A program made the position numbers and the translations under genes. A stretch of DNA of 64,000 nucleotides from the NCBI RefSeq assembly GCF_900115545.1, contig NZ_FOWV01000004.1:248001-312000 (forward strand). The letters are read 5' to 3'. The notes beneath the pieces are model-generated. The model saw nothing but the letters and a program-made list of their open reading frames with translations. It did not search any database and was not told where the DNA came from. The first letter of the stretch is position 1; each line of letters opens with the position of its first letter. Below, one piece after another: positions 27,056 through 36,544 of the stretch. The DNA is from Ralstonia sp. NFACC01 (GTDB taxonomy: Bacteria > Pseudomonadota > Gammaproteobacteria > Burkholderiales > Burkholderiaceae).

Positions 27056-27112
27056 ACCGTCTCCAAGAGTGCGAGGGGGCACAAAAATGCCCAAACCGCT
27101 ATTTTGCGCCAA

Positions 27113-27425
27113 CGGCGATGCAATTTGGTTGCGTATTCACGCGCATACGGTATTGCAGGCGGCGGAAAAGCAATGCCCCGGACAGGCGCCCAGGAGCATT
27201 AGCCGCCGTGACCCAGCGGCTGAAACGTTCTCGTCGTGCGACGTGGAATCCCGCAGCGGAACGGCGATATCGCCGCGCATTCGCGCGCCCAAAGACTTGA
27301 TGGCCCGGCATCACCCCTGCGTGATATGAAGCCCTATGGTACGGTTGACGGAATGAACGTCATGACCCGCCATCCCTTGCTGGCGTGCGGCGGCACAGCG
27401 GTGCCGCCATGGAGCGTTGCGCACC
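27113..27425. other. Intergenic region, ilvE promoter side
   Basis: No gene recognised. One G/C hairpin without a T-run lies near 27390-27409. It holds the divergent promoters of ilvE and the coiled-coil gene. Confidence 0.4.
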
Positions 27426-27857
27426 ATGAGTGATGTGAAACGCGATCCGCGTCGTCAGATCCACGCCGAGAAAGTCGCCGCCAGCCGGGCTTTGCGCCTG
27501 AGCGTGCCGGCAGAGGCACGGCCCGCGCCGGTGAGCCGAAAAGACTGGCTCCGGCAGCGGAAGGAGCAACTGCAGGCCGCCCGCGTTGCCGCCAAACAGC
27601 GACGTGATCAACTCAAGGCAGAAATCCTCTCGGCCGCGCAAGAAGTTGCCCGCGAAGAACGGGTAGCCGCACGACTGGAAGCGGAACGCGTCAAGGCAGA
27701 AACGAAGTCGGCCAGCGTGCATGCCAAGGAAGACGCACGTGCTGCGGCCAAGTTCGAACGCAGCAAGCCAGGCCGGTCAACGTCAAAGCGCAAGACGCTC
27801 GGGACGGGAAAGCGCAAATTGGTCTCCTACGCCGATCTTCTGCGCATGCGCGGATGA
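27426..27857 (+). CDS. Basic coiled-coil protein, function unknown
   Basis: Protein of 143 residues, rich in Lys, Arg, Ala and Glu. Residues about 40-120 are a long predicted coiled coil (repeats such as RKEQLQAARVAAKQRRDQL). There is no signal peptide. Its basic charge would allow nucleic-acid binding, but there is no known motif. The ATG at 27426 is chosen; an upstream in-frame TTG adds three residues. It is convergent with the MFS gene. Confidence 0.6.
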   Translation: MSDVKRDPRRQIHAEKVAASRALRLSVPAEARPAPVSRKDWLRQRKEQLQAARVAAKQRRDQLKAEILSAAQEVAREERVAARLEAERVKAETKSASVHAKEDARAAAKFERSKPGRSTSKRKTLGTGKRKLVSYADLLRMRG

Positions 27858-27884
27858 GCCCGGCCTACGCTGACCCTGCAACCG

Positions 27885-29303
27885 TTAGCGCGCCTGCACA
27901 GCCTCGGCTTCTACGTTCTTCGAACGAACCGGCATGGGCTTGCCGTCAAGCTTGCGGAAAATCCATGCAGAAAACACGGTCACGACGCCCATGGTGAAGA
28001 ACGCCAGCCGATACGCCGGCGCGGCCACACCAAGCTTGACCGAAAAAAGGCTGACAAGCCCACCCCCGATCGATACGCCCAGGCCGATTGCGAGCATCTG
28101 CACCATCGAGAACAAGCTGTTGCCGCTGCCCGCATCCTGATGCGACAAGCCTTTGAGCGTGATGCTGTTCATGGCCGCGAACTGCATCGAATTGGCCCAT
28201 CCGAACACCGACAGTTGCACGATCGATAGCACAAGCGGCCAGCCCGGCGACATGGCCGCAAACGAGGCAATCGAGACACCGACGACCCACGTGTTGACCT
28301 GGAGAAACACGTCGTATCCGAACCGGTTCACAAGCGGGACGACCCAGCGCTTGGCGAGCATGCCGGCAATGGCAATCGGCAATAGCAGCAACCCGGAATG
28401 GAACGGCGAATACCCAAGCTGCAACTGGAACAGCAGCGGCAGCAGGAATGGCACGGCGCCGGACCCGATGCGGCAGAACAGGTTGCCGATCAGCCCAATG
28501 CTGAAGTTCGGCTCGCGAAAGAGCGCAAGCTGGAACAGCGGCGCCATACGCCGCCTTGCGTGCGGAATATAAAGCAGCGCGCTGACGATGCTCACGGCGA
28601 TCAGCACCACGCTCCACGGGCTATGCGCACCGTTTTCGAGCGCCAGCGAGAACGCCACCATGCACAACGACAGCAGCCCACAGCCAAGCCAATCGAATGG
28701 CGCCACGGCGCGCACGGCGTCCTGCGGCAGATAGCGCCGTACCGCAAACAGACCCACGAAACCCACCGGCACGTTGATCAGGAAAATCCAGTGCCACGAG
28801 ACATCCTGCACAAGCCAACCGCCCAGGGCGGGTCCCAGGAGCGGACCAACCTGCCCCGCCACCGACACAAAGGCCAACGCTGCGATGTACTGCTCGCCCG
28901 GAATATTGCGCAGCACCGCCAGCCGGCCAATCGGCAACAGCATCGATCCGCCAATCCCCTGCAGCACGCGTGCGATCACCAGTTGCGGCAGCGTGTGTGC
29001 CGTTGCGCAGAACACCGAACCGAGAACAAAGATCAGGATCGCGGTGAAATAAACGCGCCGCGTGCCGAACTTGTCTGCCAGCCACCCTGATGCCGGCGTC
29101 AGCATCGCCATGGTGAGCGTGTAAGCCACGACCACCGATTTCAGGTCGAGGGGCTTTTCACCCAGGCTGCGCGCCATGGATGGCAGGGCGGTATTGACGA
29201 TCGTTGTGTCCAGCGCCTGCATGAAGAAGCCGGCAAAGACGATCCACAGCATGGCCTTGTGGGAGGCGTTCTGCGGGGCGGCGGGAGTTGAAGCGGTTTG
29301 CAT
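27885..29303 (-). CDS. MFS multidrug exporter, DHA2 family (second copy)
   Basis: Protein of 472 residues with 14 predicted helices, closely related to the exporter at 6789-8264. It has the same [17 protein letters not shown] start, GWLADKFGTRRVYF motif A and VGPLLGPALGGWLVQDVSWHWIF motif C. It exports drugs or metabolites by proton antiport. A LysR regulator is divergent at 29429 with 125 bases between, and a LysR-type site lies in that space; this exporter is the likely target. Confidence 0.88.
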   Translation of the reverse strand: MQTASTPAAPQNASHKAMLWIVFAGFFMQALDTTIVNTALPSMARSLGEKPLDLKSVVVAYTLTMAMLTPASGWLADKFGTRRVYFTAILIFVLGSVFCATAHTLPQLVIARVLQGIGGSMLLPIGRLAVLRNIPGEQYIAALAFVSVAGQVGPLLGPALGGWLVQDVSWHWIFLINVPVGFVGLFAVRRYLPQDAVRAVAPFDWLGCGLLSLCMVAFSLALENGAHSPWSVVLIAVSIVSALLYIPHARRRMAPLFQLALFREPNFSIGLIGNLFCRIGSGAVPFLLPLLFQLQLGYSPFHSGLLLLPIAIAGMLAKRWVVPLVNRFGYDVFLQVNTWVVGVSIASFAAMSPGWPLVLSIVQLSVFGWANSMQFAAMNSITLKGLSHQDAGSGNSLFSMVQMLAIGLGVSIGGGLVSLFSVKLGVAAPAYRLAFFTMGVVTVFSAWIFRKLDGKPMPVRSKNVEAEAVQAR

Positions 29304-29401
29304 GTGAATCCTGGAACACCTGCCCGGAAAGCGCCGGACATCCACCCGCAATGCTACCGACGGACAGCCAATCGGGAACCCCTCTAGAGACGTTGACTGT
29401 T

Positions 29402-29416
29402 ATCGGAAAACCCGAT
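29402..29416 (+). promoter_or_regulatory. LysR-type operator
   Basis: ATCGGAAAACCCGAT fits both ATC-N9-GAT and the nested T-N11-A LysR-family consensus, with perfect five-base arms. It lies 12 bases before the LysR start and within the divergent promoter region shared with the exporter. Confidence 0.55.
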
Positions 29417-29428
29417 GACAATGCCGGC

Positions 29429-30286
29429 ATGCTCAATCCAGTCTGGATTCAAACCTTCGCCGCGGTGGCCGCCGCCCATAGCTTTACGGAGGCCGGACGC
29501 CAACTTGACCTGTCGCAATCGTCGGTTAGCGATCACATCCGCCGGCTGGAGCAAAGCGTGAACCGGCGGCTGTTTGTGCGCGACACCCATTCGGTGTCGC
29601 TCACGCCCGACGGCGAGGCCCTGCTCGTTCACGCGAAGCTGATCCTCGAATCCCTGGCGCGTGCTGAACTGCAGTTCAGTGCGCCCCGGCTGCAGGGCCG
29701 CGTTCGGCTGGGCTCTTCGGAAGACTTGGCGCAAGGGCCGTTGCCCAATCTGCTGGCAGCGTTTAGGGCCACGCATCCGGATGTGGAGCTTGAGATCACG
29801 ATGGGGATGACCAGCAAACTGTATGAAGGCATCGAAGACGGCTCGCTCGATCTGATTGTCGGCAAACGCCGCGAAGGCGGGCGACGGGGCGTGCCGCTAT
29901 TCCGCGGCCAGCTCGAATGGCTGGCCCGGCCCGGTACCGTGGTGGATGTTGGTCAGCCGTTGCCGCTCATCCTCGTCAACGAGCCCAGCGTGACCCGCTC
30001 CATCGTGCTGGACACGCTGGCCGCAGCGGGGTGGCTGTGGCGCGTGGTCTGCACCAGCAGCAGTCATTCCGGGTGTATTGCGGCGGCGCGCGGCGGGCTG
30101 GGGATTACCGTGCGCGCGCAGAACCTCGCGGGCGGCGGGCTGGTACCGCCCGTCAATGGCGATGTCTTGCCGCCGTTGCCGGCAATCGAATTCATTACGT
30201 TGTCAGCACGGCGCTTGAGCAAGCCGGCGGAGACACTCTTGCAGCTCATCCGCAAAAGCGACCTGCGCGCCGGGCGGACGGACTGA
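29429..30286 (+). CDS. LysR-family transcriptional regulator
   Basis: Protein of 285 residues. The N-terminal winged helix-turn-helix is clear (HSFTEAGRQLDLSQSSVSDHIRRLEQ), followed by a periplasmic-binding-protein-like effector domain. The start at 29429 gives the standard LysR N-terminus, so the upstream open frame is ignored. It is divergent from the DHA2 exporter, with a palindromic site just before its own start suggesting autoregulation plus control of the exporter. Confidence 0.9.
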   Translation: MLNPVWIQTFAAVAAAHSFTEAGRQLDLSQSSVSDHIRRLEQSVNRRLFVRDTHSVSLTPDGEALLVHAKLILESLARAELQFSAPRLQGRVRLGSSEDLAQGPLPNLLAAFRATHPDVELEITMGMTSKLYEGIEDGSLDLIVGKRREGGRRGVPLFRGQLEWLARPGTVVDVGQPLPLILVNEPSVTRSIVLDTLAAAGWLWRVVCTSSSHSGCIAAARGGLGITVRAQNLAGGGLVPPVNGDVLPPLPAIEFITLSARRLSKPAETLLQLIRKSDLRAGRTD

Positions 30287-30299
30287 ACAACGTTTACCG

Positions 30300-31484
30300 T
30301 TACGAGAGCACGGCCTCGTCGACTTGCTGGGCAGTCTGCGCAACTTCAAGCCGATTGCCGCCCAGCGATTTGGCACGATAGAGCGCCTTGTCTGCCGCAG
30401 CCAGGCCATCCGCCAGCGATGGCAGATCGGCGTTGAACTCTGCCATGCCAATGCTGACTGTCGCCAGAATGCCGGCGCTGTCGCTGCGGCGTTGGACCGC
30501 TTCTGCAAAGCACTTGGCCACGGCCTCGCCCCGCGTTCTTGCGTGGCGCGCGTCATCACCCAACAGCAGCGCGGCAAATTCCTCGCCGCCAATGCGCGCA
30601 AGCATTGCGCCGGGGCCAAGCACACCCTGCGCGATTTCCGCAAACACCGTGAGAACGGTGTCGCCAGCCTGGTGTCCGTAGCGGTCGTTGATGGCCTTGA
30701 ACCGGTCCAGATCGAACACGAGCGTAGCGACTGGGCCGTTGCTGCCGACGCCTTCGATCAGACGTGTGCCCTGCTCAAAGAACCAGCGGCGATTGCCAAG
30801 GCGGGTCAGGTAGTCGGTCTGCGATTCGCTCAGAAGCTGGCCGTGGGCCTCGTCCCGAATGAGCTTCAGCAACGTCATCGGCAACACCATCGCGTACAAG
30901 ACGCCCTCGATCATCGTCAACTTGCTGGCCAGCGGCTGCATGGCGGGTCCGTATGCGGACACCAACCCGGGCAGCGCGAGCCCGCGGGCAAGGTAGAGCG
31001 CGGCATGCAAGGTCGTCACCATCACCACGAGTTGTCGCGGGCGCAGCGGCTTCATGGTGTCGCATCGCCACATTTCCCGGGCCGTCATCGCACTGACCAA
31101 CGCAATCGGAATCGCGCTGACGTAGTTCCAGAGGATGCCTTGCCACTGCGCACCCCAGATCGCCCAGACCAGGGCCATGCCGATGAGCACGCCGGCTGCG
31201 GCGCCGCGATACTGCCGCCCGTTCAGCGCCGCCACGCCGGACAGCACGAGCAGATAGCCGCACAGCATGATGAGGTTGCAGAGTGCTGCGCCCGTCGCGC
31301 CCGGCACTTCGTGGCGGAACAGCACGGCCGTGCACCCGAGCGAGAGCGTCGCAAACCCGGCCGCCAGCAGGCGCAACGCCTTGCTGCGCCGGGGGTTGGT
31401 CCGATGCTCCCAGAACAGCATTCCAGCGCTGGCGAGCAGGATGCCGACGGCAAGGAGATAAAGGGTAAGAAGATCGACGTACAT
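30300..31484 (-). CDS. Membrane-bound GGDEF diguanylate cyclase
   Basis: Protein of 394 residues. About seven N-terminal helices (residues 1-215) form a membrane sensor, followed by a GGDEF domain with GGEEF near residue 311 and the DLDRFKAINDRYGH metal site. The position five residues before GGEEF reads GPGA, not RxxD, so product inhibition through a classical I-site is not expected, unlike the cyclase at 9880-10926. It should make cyclic di-GMP at the inner membrane. Confidence 0.9.
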   Translation of the reverse strand: MYVDLLTLYLLAVGILLASAGMLFWEHRTNPRRSKALRLLAAGFATLSLGCTAVLFRHEVPGATGAALCNLIMLCGYLLVLSGVAALNGRQYRGAAAGVLIGMALVWAIWGAQWQGILWNYVSAIPIALVSAMTAREMWRCDTMKPLRPRQLVVMVTTLHAALYLARGLALPGLVSAYGPAMQPLASKLTMIEGVLYAMVLPMTLLKLIRDEAHGQLLSESQTDYLTRLGNRRWFFEQGTRLIEGVGSNGPVATLVFDLDRFKAINDRYGHQAGDTVLTVFAEIAQGVLGPGAMLARIGGEEFAALLLGDDARHARTRGEAVAKCFAEAVQRRSDSAGILATVSIGMAEFNADLPSLADGLAAADKALYRAKSLGGNRLEVAQTAQQVDEAVLS

Positions 31485-31759
31485 CCGGATATCAAGACAG
31501 TGCGCCGAGCATGGCGGCGCGCGCTCCGGATTTTACGTGGGAATGTCGTTGCGCATCGGGCGCGGCAGCCCCTCCCTACGGGGGTGAATGCATTATCACT
31601 CGCAGCGAAAAACGCTGGAAATGGCGTCAAAAACCCGTGTGCCTACCGTTGCGTGCGTCCCCGTCAAACACGTACGAGGACGACGCCAACGACCCACGCG
31701 GCGGCGCCAGCAATTCGCGGCAAGCCGCCCGGATGCTGCGGCATACCAAATGGCCCGCG

Positions 31760-32125
31760 CTATCTGCTCGCGTTCAGCCTCGACACGAGCAGTGCATATT
31801 TTTCCGGCGAGGTATCAGCCAACGCGGCTTCGCGTGTGGAAGGCGTGTCGTCATACGGCACCGGTTCGGTAAACTGGCTCACTGTCAGATCCCACATCTT
31901 GCCGTCAATCCGGTTGTAGAAGTGCGTGCCGCCTGGCGTCTGCGTCGTGAGGATGTCTCCACCGAAATGGTCCTGCACGACAAGCGAAGTCACGCTGCAA
32001 TGATTCTGCGCCGGATTTGACGGCGACCACGCATTGGTGGGGCTCGATGTATCTGCAGACCACACGTTCGAGAGGGCTCGGTACAGATCGAGTGGCACTG
32101 CGAAAGGGGACGACACGGCTGGCAT
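31760..32125 (-). CDS. YunG-like protein
   Basis: Protein of 121 residues resembling Bacillus YunG: an N-terminal LYRALSNVWSADTS, then NPAQNHCSVTSLVVQDHFGG with a conserved Cys, THFYNRIDGKMWDLTVSQF with a His and an Asp. The Cys-His-Asp layout is reminiscent of a papain or transglutaminase fold, but no activity is known to me. The ATG at 32125 has AGGAAG eight bases upstream and is preferred to earlier starts. A 400-base upstream stretch contains a terminator-like hairpin. Confidence 0.7.
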   Translation of the reverse strand: MPAVSSPFAVPLDLYRALSNVWSADTSSPTNAWSPSNPAQNHCSVTSLVVQDHFGGDILTTQTPGGTHFYNRIDGKMWDLTVSQFTEPVPYDDTPSTREAALADTSPEKYALLVSRLNASR

Positions 32126-32212
32126 TTGATCTTCCTGTTTCATCGATAGGGAAGCGGCGGTTGAATCGAGGTTGGATACCCCGGTTGATGCGACAGCGGA
32201 TGGAACGCGCAA

Positions 32213-32246
32213 AAACAAAAAGCCCCGTCGTGGTCGGCGGGGCTTC
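32213..32246 (-). terminator. Terminator or attenuator upstream of the YunG-like gene
   Basis: On the minus strand a G/C stem built from AAGCCCCG and CGGGGCTT is followed by TTTTTGTTTTT. It lies about 90 bases before the YunG-like start, so it either ends a short upstream transcript or attenuates this gene. Confidence 0.55.
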
Positions 32247-32269
32247 GGTGCGCATGGTCTTGCGGATTG

Positions 32270-32356
32270 CTAATGCGTGCACGCCCCCAGAGGCCGTCCC
32301 CAATGGGCATGCGCGTGATGCTGGATCGCAATGGTGAGGGACGTGTGGGCTTGCAT
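32270..32356 (-). CDS. Possible leader peptide, His-rich
   Basis: An ATG-initiated ORF of 28 codons containing QHHAHAHW and ending ACTH, six His in all. It is followed within 60 bases by a terminator hairpin. The layout resembles an amino-acid attenuator, but the downstream gene is not biosynthetic and the ribosome-binding site is weak. Confidence 0.25.
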   Translation of the reverse strand: MQAHTSLTIAIQHHAHAHWGRPLGACTH

Positions 32357-32526
32357 GGGACGAGTGTGCCTTCCGGCGTGAGGCGCGTCAACGAATGTCG
32401 GTTGACCTTTGACGCCGGCGTGCACATGCTTGGCACGCAACGTGTGGAGTCTTCCGTTGTACTGAAAACCAACCGCCGGTGCCGCGGCCTCCACGGGTGG
32501 CTCCAGGCACGCATCGGAGCGCATGA

Positions 32527-33180
32527 ATGATCCCCACCATTACCGCTTTTGAACGCTCGCCCGATGGCGGCAAGGGACTGGCGCGCGACACGCGTGTCCG
32601 CTGGGCGCTTGAAGAAGCAGGCCAGCCCTACAACGTCCGGCTGGTTTCGTTCCAGGCGATGAAAGCGCCTCCGCACCTGCGCCTGCATCCATTCGGCCAG
32701 ATCCCGACCTACGAGGAAGGCGACCTGGCCTTGTTCGAAACAGGCGCGATCGTCTTCCATATCGCCGAGCGGCATACGGTTTTATTACCAAACGACAACA
32801 ATGCTCGCGCACGGGCGATCACGTGGATGTTTGCGGCGCTCAACACCGTCGAACCGCCGATTCTGGAACTCGTTACTGCCAAGTTCCAGGAGGGCGACAA
32901 GCCGTGGACCGCTGAGCGCTTGCCGCTGGTCATGGATCGCATCCGCCGTCGGCTCAATCAACTTTCTGCGCGCCTGGGCGATGCGGATTGGCTTGATGGA
33001 GCATTCAGCGCAGGGGACTTGTTGATGGTGTCCGTACTGCTCCGGCTGCGGCCCTCGGGCCTTCTGGACGAATTCCCGAGCCTGGCCGCCTATGTCGCGC
33101 GCGGTGAAGCGCGGCCCGCTTACCAGCGCGCGTTCGAGGCGCAACTGGCGGTGTTTACCGGCACACCGCCAGCCGGCTGA
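32527..33180 (+). CDS. Glutathione S-transferase family protein
   Basis: Protein of 217 residues: an N-terminal thioredoxin-fold domain with the cis-Pro motif FGQIPTYEEGDLALFETGAI (glutathione gamma-Glu contact at E-T/S) and an all-helical C-terminal domain. It conjugates glutathione to electrophiles or acts as a peroxidase; the substrate cannot be read from sequence. It starts 401 bases from the divergent YunG-like gene and is convergent with rdgC. Confidence 0.88.
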   Translation: MIPTITAFERSPDGGKGLARDTRVRWALEEAGQPYNVRLVSFQAMKAPPHLRLHPFGQIPTYEEGDLALFETGAIVFHIAERHTVLLPNDNNARARAITWMFAALNTVEPPILELVTAKFQEGDKPWTAERLPLVMDRIRRRLNQLSARLGDADWLDGAFSAGDLLMVSVLLRLRPSGLLDEFPSLAAYVARGEARPAYQRAFEAQLAVFTGTPPAG

Positions 33181-33186
33181 CGAAGC

Positions 33187-34110
33187 TCAGGCCGCTTTGG
33201 CCTGTTGCATGGCGTCGAGCTGATCGCCGCCAAGACTGTCGACCAGGTCGGTCAGCATCCGAGCCAACTCGCCGGTCATCAGTGCGACATCGGAGTCGAA
33301 GCGTTCGTCGTCGTTCTGGGCGGTGGGGTCTTCGGCTTCCTTGATCACGTCAAGCGGCGTCACGCGCTTGATCAGGAGCGACGGCGTCAGCACGAAGGAG
33401 ACCCGGTCGTCCCAGGTCATGGCAAGGCGCATGCATTGTTTGCCAGCTTCGATATGCCGGCGCATGTCTTCCGCTTCCAGCGCGTGGCCGACGTATCGCA
33501 CCGTGGCACCGCCCTCACCTGTCGAGCGCAACTCGGCGTCCTGGTCTACGGTAAAGCCGCCGGGCGCCTCTCCAGAGAGCAGCCACTCCGTCATTGCCGC
33601 AACCGGCGAATGCGCCAAGTGCACGTTGGTGAGCGGCAACTGATCGACCGACTTCACGAGCAGGCCGCGTACATCGTCGGCAACCGCCTGCGAAGCCGCA
33701 TCGATCACGAGCCAGCCGTTTGCCGTATCGATCCATACACGGGTATCGCGCCGAATGCTGAACGCGCGTGGCAGCAGTTCGTCAGTCACCTGCTCCTTGA
33801 GTTCGCGCAGTTGCTTTCGGCCGGGCTTGAAGCCCTGCTGCTCCTCCAGCTCAAGCGCGCGGGCTTTGGTCACCTGGTTGATGACGGACGCCGGCAGCAG
33901 CTTCTTTTCTGCGCGAAAGACCAGCAGCATCTGCCCGTTGTTCGAATACACGAGCGCGCCGTCATCGCGCGGCGATGCCCAGCCGGAGGTTTGCTTTTCT
34001 ACGCTGTTGCCCGGTTGAAACGCGTGGGGCGCCAGCCACTTTTCAAGTTGGTCAGGGGTAACGGCCCAAGGTGCCGGCAGGCGATGGAGCTGAAGGTTTT
34101 TGAACCACAT
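33187..34110 (-). CDS. rdgC: Recombination-associated protein RdgC
   Basis: Protein of 307 residues, the normal RdgC length. RdgC forms a ring-shaped dimer that coats double-stranded DNA and restrains RecA. The N-terminus [11 protein letters not shown] and the C-terminal [16 protein letters not shown]-type segment (here [21 protein letters not shown]) are family hallmarks. The start at 34110 gives the canonical N-terminus; the open frame to 34317 does not belong. Confidence 0.94.
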   Translation of the reverse strand: MWFKNLQLHRLPAPWAVTPDQLEKWLAPHAFQPGNSVEKQTSGWASPRDDGALVYSNNGQMLLVFRAEKKLLPASVINQVTKARALELEEQQGFKPGRKQLRELKEQVTDELLPRAFSIRRDTRVWIDTANGWLVIDAASQAVADDVRGLLVKSVDQLPLTNVHLAHSPVAAMTEWLLSGEAPGGFTVDQDAELRSTGEGGATVRYVGHALEAEDMRRHIEAGKQCMRLAMTWDDRVSFVLTPSLLIKRVTPLDVIKEAEDPTAQNDDERFDSDVALMTGELARMLTDLVDSLGGDQLDAMQQAKAA

Positions 34111-34285
34111 GGGAGTACGGGCAAAGTGCGCGATTCTAAATGATGGCGGCACCCCTCCTCCCAATGGCCGATGTCCGGCCCGGCGCGCGCGGCACGTTCG
34201 GCTGGCGCCGGTACTAATATGCAGGTCTTGACGCCGGCATCCGTTGATGATCGATCGGGCGTCGCATTCGAGCTGGAGACAAACG

Positions 34286-34948
34286 ATGACACGCGTTCGC
34301 GTTGCGGGCTTCACCATCTCGCTTGACGGATACGGCGCAGGTCCGGATCAGGACATCAACAATCCGCTCGGCATTGGCGGGGCAGAACTGCACACGTGGC
34401 TAGTCACGACGCGCACGTTCCAGCACGCCCTGCTCGGCAAGGACGGCGGCACAACCGGTGTTGACAATGATTTTGCCGCCCGCAGTTTTCAGAACGTTGG
34501 GGCGTGGATTCTCGGGCGAAACATGTTCGGCCCCATTCGCGGGGATTGGCCCGACGACAACTGGAAAGGCTGGTGGGGCGACAACCCACCGTATCACGTT
34601 CCCGTTTTCGTGTTGACCCACTACGCGCGTGCACCCATCGAGATGGAGGGCGGCACGACCTTCTACTTCATCACAGGCGGCGCTCAAGAAGCGCTCGACC
34701 GTGCCCGCGCGGCCGCCGGCGGGAAAGATGTACGCATCGGCGGTGGGGCAGGCACCATCCGACAGTACCTTCGTGCGGGCCTCATCGATGAGCTGCACAT
34801 TGCGATCTCGCCGATCTTGCTTGGCCGTGGGGAACCTCTGTTCGAAGGCATTGATTTGCGAGCGCAGGGCTATACGTGTGTTGAATCCGTAGCGTCGGAG
34901 AACGCAACGCATGTTGTTCTGCGGCGCCCGTCCCGTACGAACATCTGA
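34286..34948 (+). CDS. Dihydrofolate-reductase-family (RibD C-terminal-like) protein
   Basis: Protein of 220 residues with the RibD C-terminal fold: [14 protein letters not shown] at the start, [12 protein letters not shown] in the middle, and [42 protein letters not shown] near the end, which forms the NADPH site. Members of this branch are uncharacterised reductases often carried with small accessory enzymes, as here. CTGGAGAC precedes the ATG at 34286. Confidence 0.86.
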   Translation: MTRVRVAGFTISLDGYGAGPDQDINNPLGIGGAELHTWLVTTRTFQHALLGKDGGTTGVDNDFAARSFQNVGAWILGRNMFGPIRGDWPDDNWKGWWGDNPPYHVPVFVLTHYARAPIEMEGGTTFYFITGGAQEALDRARAAAGGKDVRIGGGAGTIRQYLRAGLIDELHIAISPILLGRGEPLFEGIDLRAQGYTCVESVASENATHVVLRRPSRTNI

Positions 34949-34970
34949 ACGGACGATGACAGGACGAACC

Positions 34971-35414
34971 ATGACTGAGCACGACGCAAAACTACACGGT
35001 AGCTGGCGCTTGGTGTCTTTCGAGACCGAGATGCAAGAGACAAAAGAGCGCACGCAGCCCTGGGGCGCTGATCCCAAGGGGTCACTGATCTTCGGCGCGG
35101 ATGGACGCATCATGGTGCTTCTCACCGCAAAGGTGCGGGAGCCCGGGAATACAGACGAGAAGCTGCTGGCGCTATTCCGCACGGTGATGGCCTACACGGG
35201 GCGGTATCGGGTCGACGGAGACCGGTTCATCACAAGGGTGGATGCGTCCTGGAATGAAGCCTGGACCGGCACGGAGCAGGAACGGTTCTACACGCTTGAC
35301 GGGGACGAGCTCGAGGTTCGCACGGCGTGGATGCCCAACCCGTTGGCATCCGGAAACCCAATGGGAAGAGGTGTTCTCCGTTTCAGGCGCGAGTCATCTC
35401 CCCTGCCGGCTTGA
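34971..35414 (+). CDS. Lipocalin-like domain protein
   Basis: Protein of 147 residues matching the bacterial lipocalin-like domain: LHGSWRLVSFE at the start, PKGSLIFGADGRIMVLL, AYTGRYRVDGDRFITRVDASWNEAWTGTEQERFY, and a C-terminal strand VLRFRRES. It forms a small beta-barrel probably binding a hydrophobic ligand. ATG 34971 (AGGACGAACC upstream) is chosen; ATG 34956 is possible. It follows the reductase by 22 bases and precedes the YdeI gene by 19. Confidence 0.82.
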   Translation: MTEHDAKLHGSWRLVSFETEMQETKERTQPWGADPKGSLIFGADGRIMVLLTAKVREPGNTDEKLLALFRTVMAYTGRYRVDGDRFITRVDASWNEAWTGTEQERFYTLDGDELEVRTAWMPNPLASGNPMGRGVLRFRRESSPLPA

Positions 35415-35433
35415 CGATGAGTGGCCTAGAAAG

Positions 35434-36003
35434 ATGCATAGCGAACAACTTACGTTCACCAGTCAGGAAGCCTGGGAAGCCTGGCTCGAAACCCATGCAG
35501 AGGCTGTGACCGGTGTCTGGCTCCGCATCGCAAAGCGGTCGGCCGACCAATCGACTGTGTCTTACGCCCAGGCACTGGAGAGTGCCCTCTGCTACGGATG
35601 GATCGATGGCCAAAAAAAGGCTGAGAGCGAGCACTACTGGCTACAGCGATTTACACCTAGAACCGCCAAAAGCATCTGGTCGAAGATCAACAAAGCCAAG
35701 GCTGAAACGTTGATCTCCGACGGGAGGATGCGCCCAAGCGGACTTCGCGCAATCGATCTGGCCAAGCGCGACGGGCGTTGGGAGGCTGCCTACGCATCTG
35801 CGAGTACGTCAACGGTGCCCGATGACCTGCAGCTGGCTCTCGACGCCAACCCGAAGGCCAGGCAATTCTTCTCGACCCTGAATAGCCAGAACCGCTATGC
35901 GATTCTGTTCAGAATCCAAAACGTGAAGAAGGCCGAGACGCGCGCAAAGAAGATCGCTCAGTTCATCGACATGCTGAACAAGGGCGAGAAGCTTCATCCA
36001 TAG
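35434..36003 (+). CDS. YdeI/OmpD-associated family protein
   Basis: Protein of 189 residues of the YdeI family: WEAWLETHAEAVTGVWLRIAKR, YAQALESALCYGWIDGQKKA, RFTPRTAKSIWSKINKAKAETLI and a C-terminal Lys-rich helix KKAETRAKKIAQFIDML. Some members are reported to protect against bacteriocins or peptides, but the mechanism is unclear. It lies in a three-gene plus-strand run with the reductase and lipocalin-like genes and is convergent with the aroQ-like gene. Confidence 0.88.
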   Translation: MHSEQLTFTSQEAWEAWLETHAEAVTGVWLRIAKRSADQSTVSYAQALESALCYGWIDGQKKAESEHYWLQRFTPRTAKSIWSKINKAKAETLISDGRMRPSGLRAIDLAKRDGRWEAAYASASTSTVPDDLQLALDANPKARQFFSTLNSQNRYAILFRIQNVKKAETRAKKIAQFIDMLNKGEKLHP

Positions 36004-36081
36004 CATTCATTTAACTGTGCTGGACGTGTGTCAACAGACCTCGGCGCGCTCCCATCAGGAGCGATTCGTGCATTCATGCCG

Positions 36082-36525
36082 TCAAGCATGATCGAGTGCC
36101 GAGACCGCAGCCCTCAGGGCCAGAAGGTAACTCTGTACTCCGAACCCACAGATCTGCCCGGTGACGATGTCTGCAAACACCGAGTGATGCCGGAACGGCT
36201 CGCGTGCGTGGATATTGGACATATGCAGTTCTACGACGGGACACGTCAGGATCGCCAGCGCATCGCGGATGCCGTAGCTGTAATGCGTCCACGCGCCCGC
36301 GTTGATCAGCACGGCGTCCTGGCCGTCTTCGAACGCACGGTGAATGCGCTCACACATCGCCGCTTCGCTGTTTGTTTGGAAGGACTCCACCTGCACGCCA
36401 AGTTCGGCGCCCAACGCCTGCAATCTGGCGTCGATCTCGGCCAGCGTGATCGTCCCGTACTGCACCGGATCGCGCTTCCCGAACATGTTGTGATTGACGC
36501 CGTGCAGCATCAAGATGCGCTTCAT
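36082..36525 (-). CDS. Type II 3-dehydroquinate dehydratase-like protein
   Basis: Protein of 147 residues of the type II dehydroquinase fold. The catalytic Arg and Tyr are in FGKRDPVQYG, the Asn in INAGAWTHYSYGIRDAL, and the His and later Arg in VELHMSNIHAREPFRHHS. The usual GPNLNLLG is changed to GVNHNMFG. It would convert 3-dehydroquinate to 3-dehydroshikimate or act on a similar ring. It is the last gene of a six-gene operon and is more likely catabolic than the housekeeping aroQ. Confidence 0.85.
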   Translation of the reverse strand: MKRILMLHGVNHNMFGKRDPVQYGTITLAEIDARLQALGAELGVQVESFQTNSEAAMCERIHRAFEDGQDAVLINAGAWTHYSYGIRDALAILTCPVVELHMSNIHAREPFRHHSVFADIVTGQICGFGVQSYLLALRAAVSALDHA

Positions 36526-36544
36526 TCGGGCCTCCGTGCTGGAC

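Larger units (their letters stand above)
32126..32526. other. Divergent intergenic region with candidate minus-strand leader
   Basis: There is no conventional gene. On the minus strand it holds a 28-codon His-rich ORF (32270-32356) and, beyond it, a hairpin with T-runs (32213-32246) before the YunG-like gene. It also holds the promoter of the GST gene on the plus strand. Confidence 0.4.

Noticed and set aside
27390-27409. G/C hairpin before the coiled-coil gene considered as a terminator
   Set aside because: No T-run on either strand and no gene ending there.
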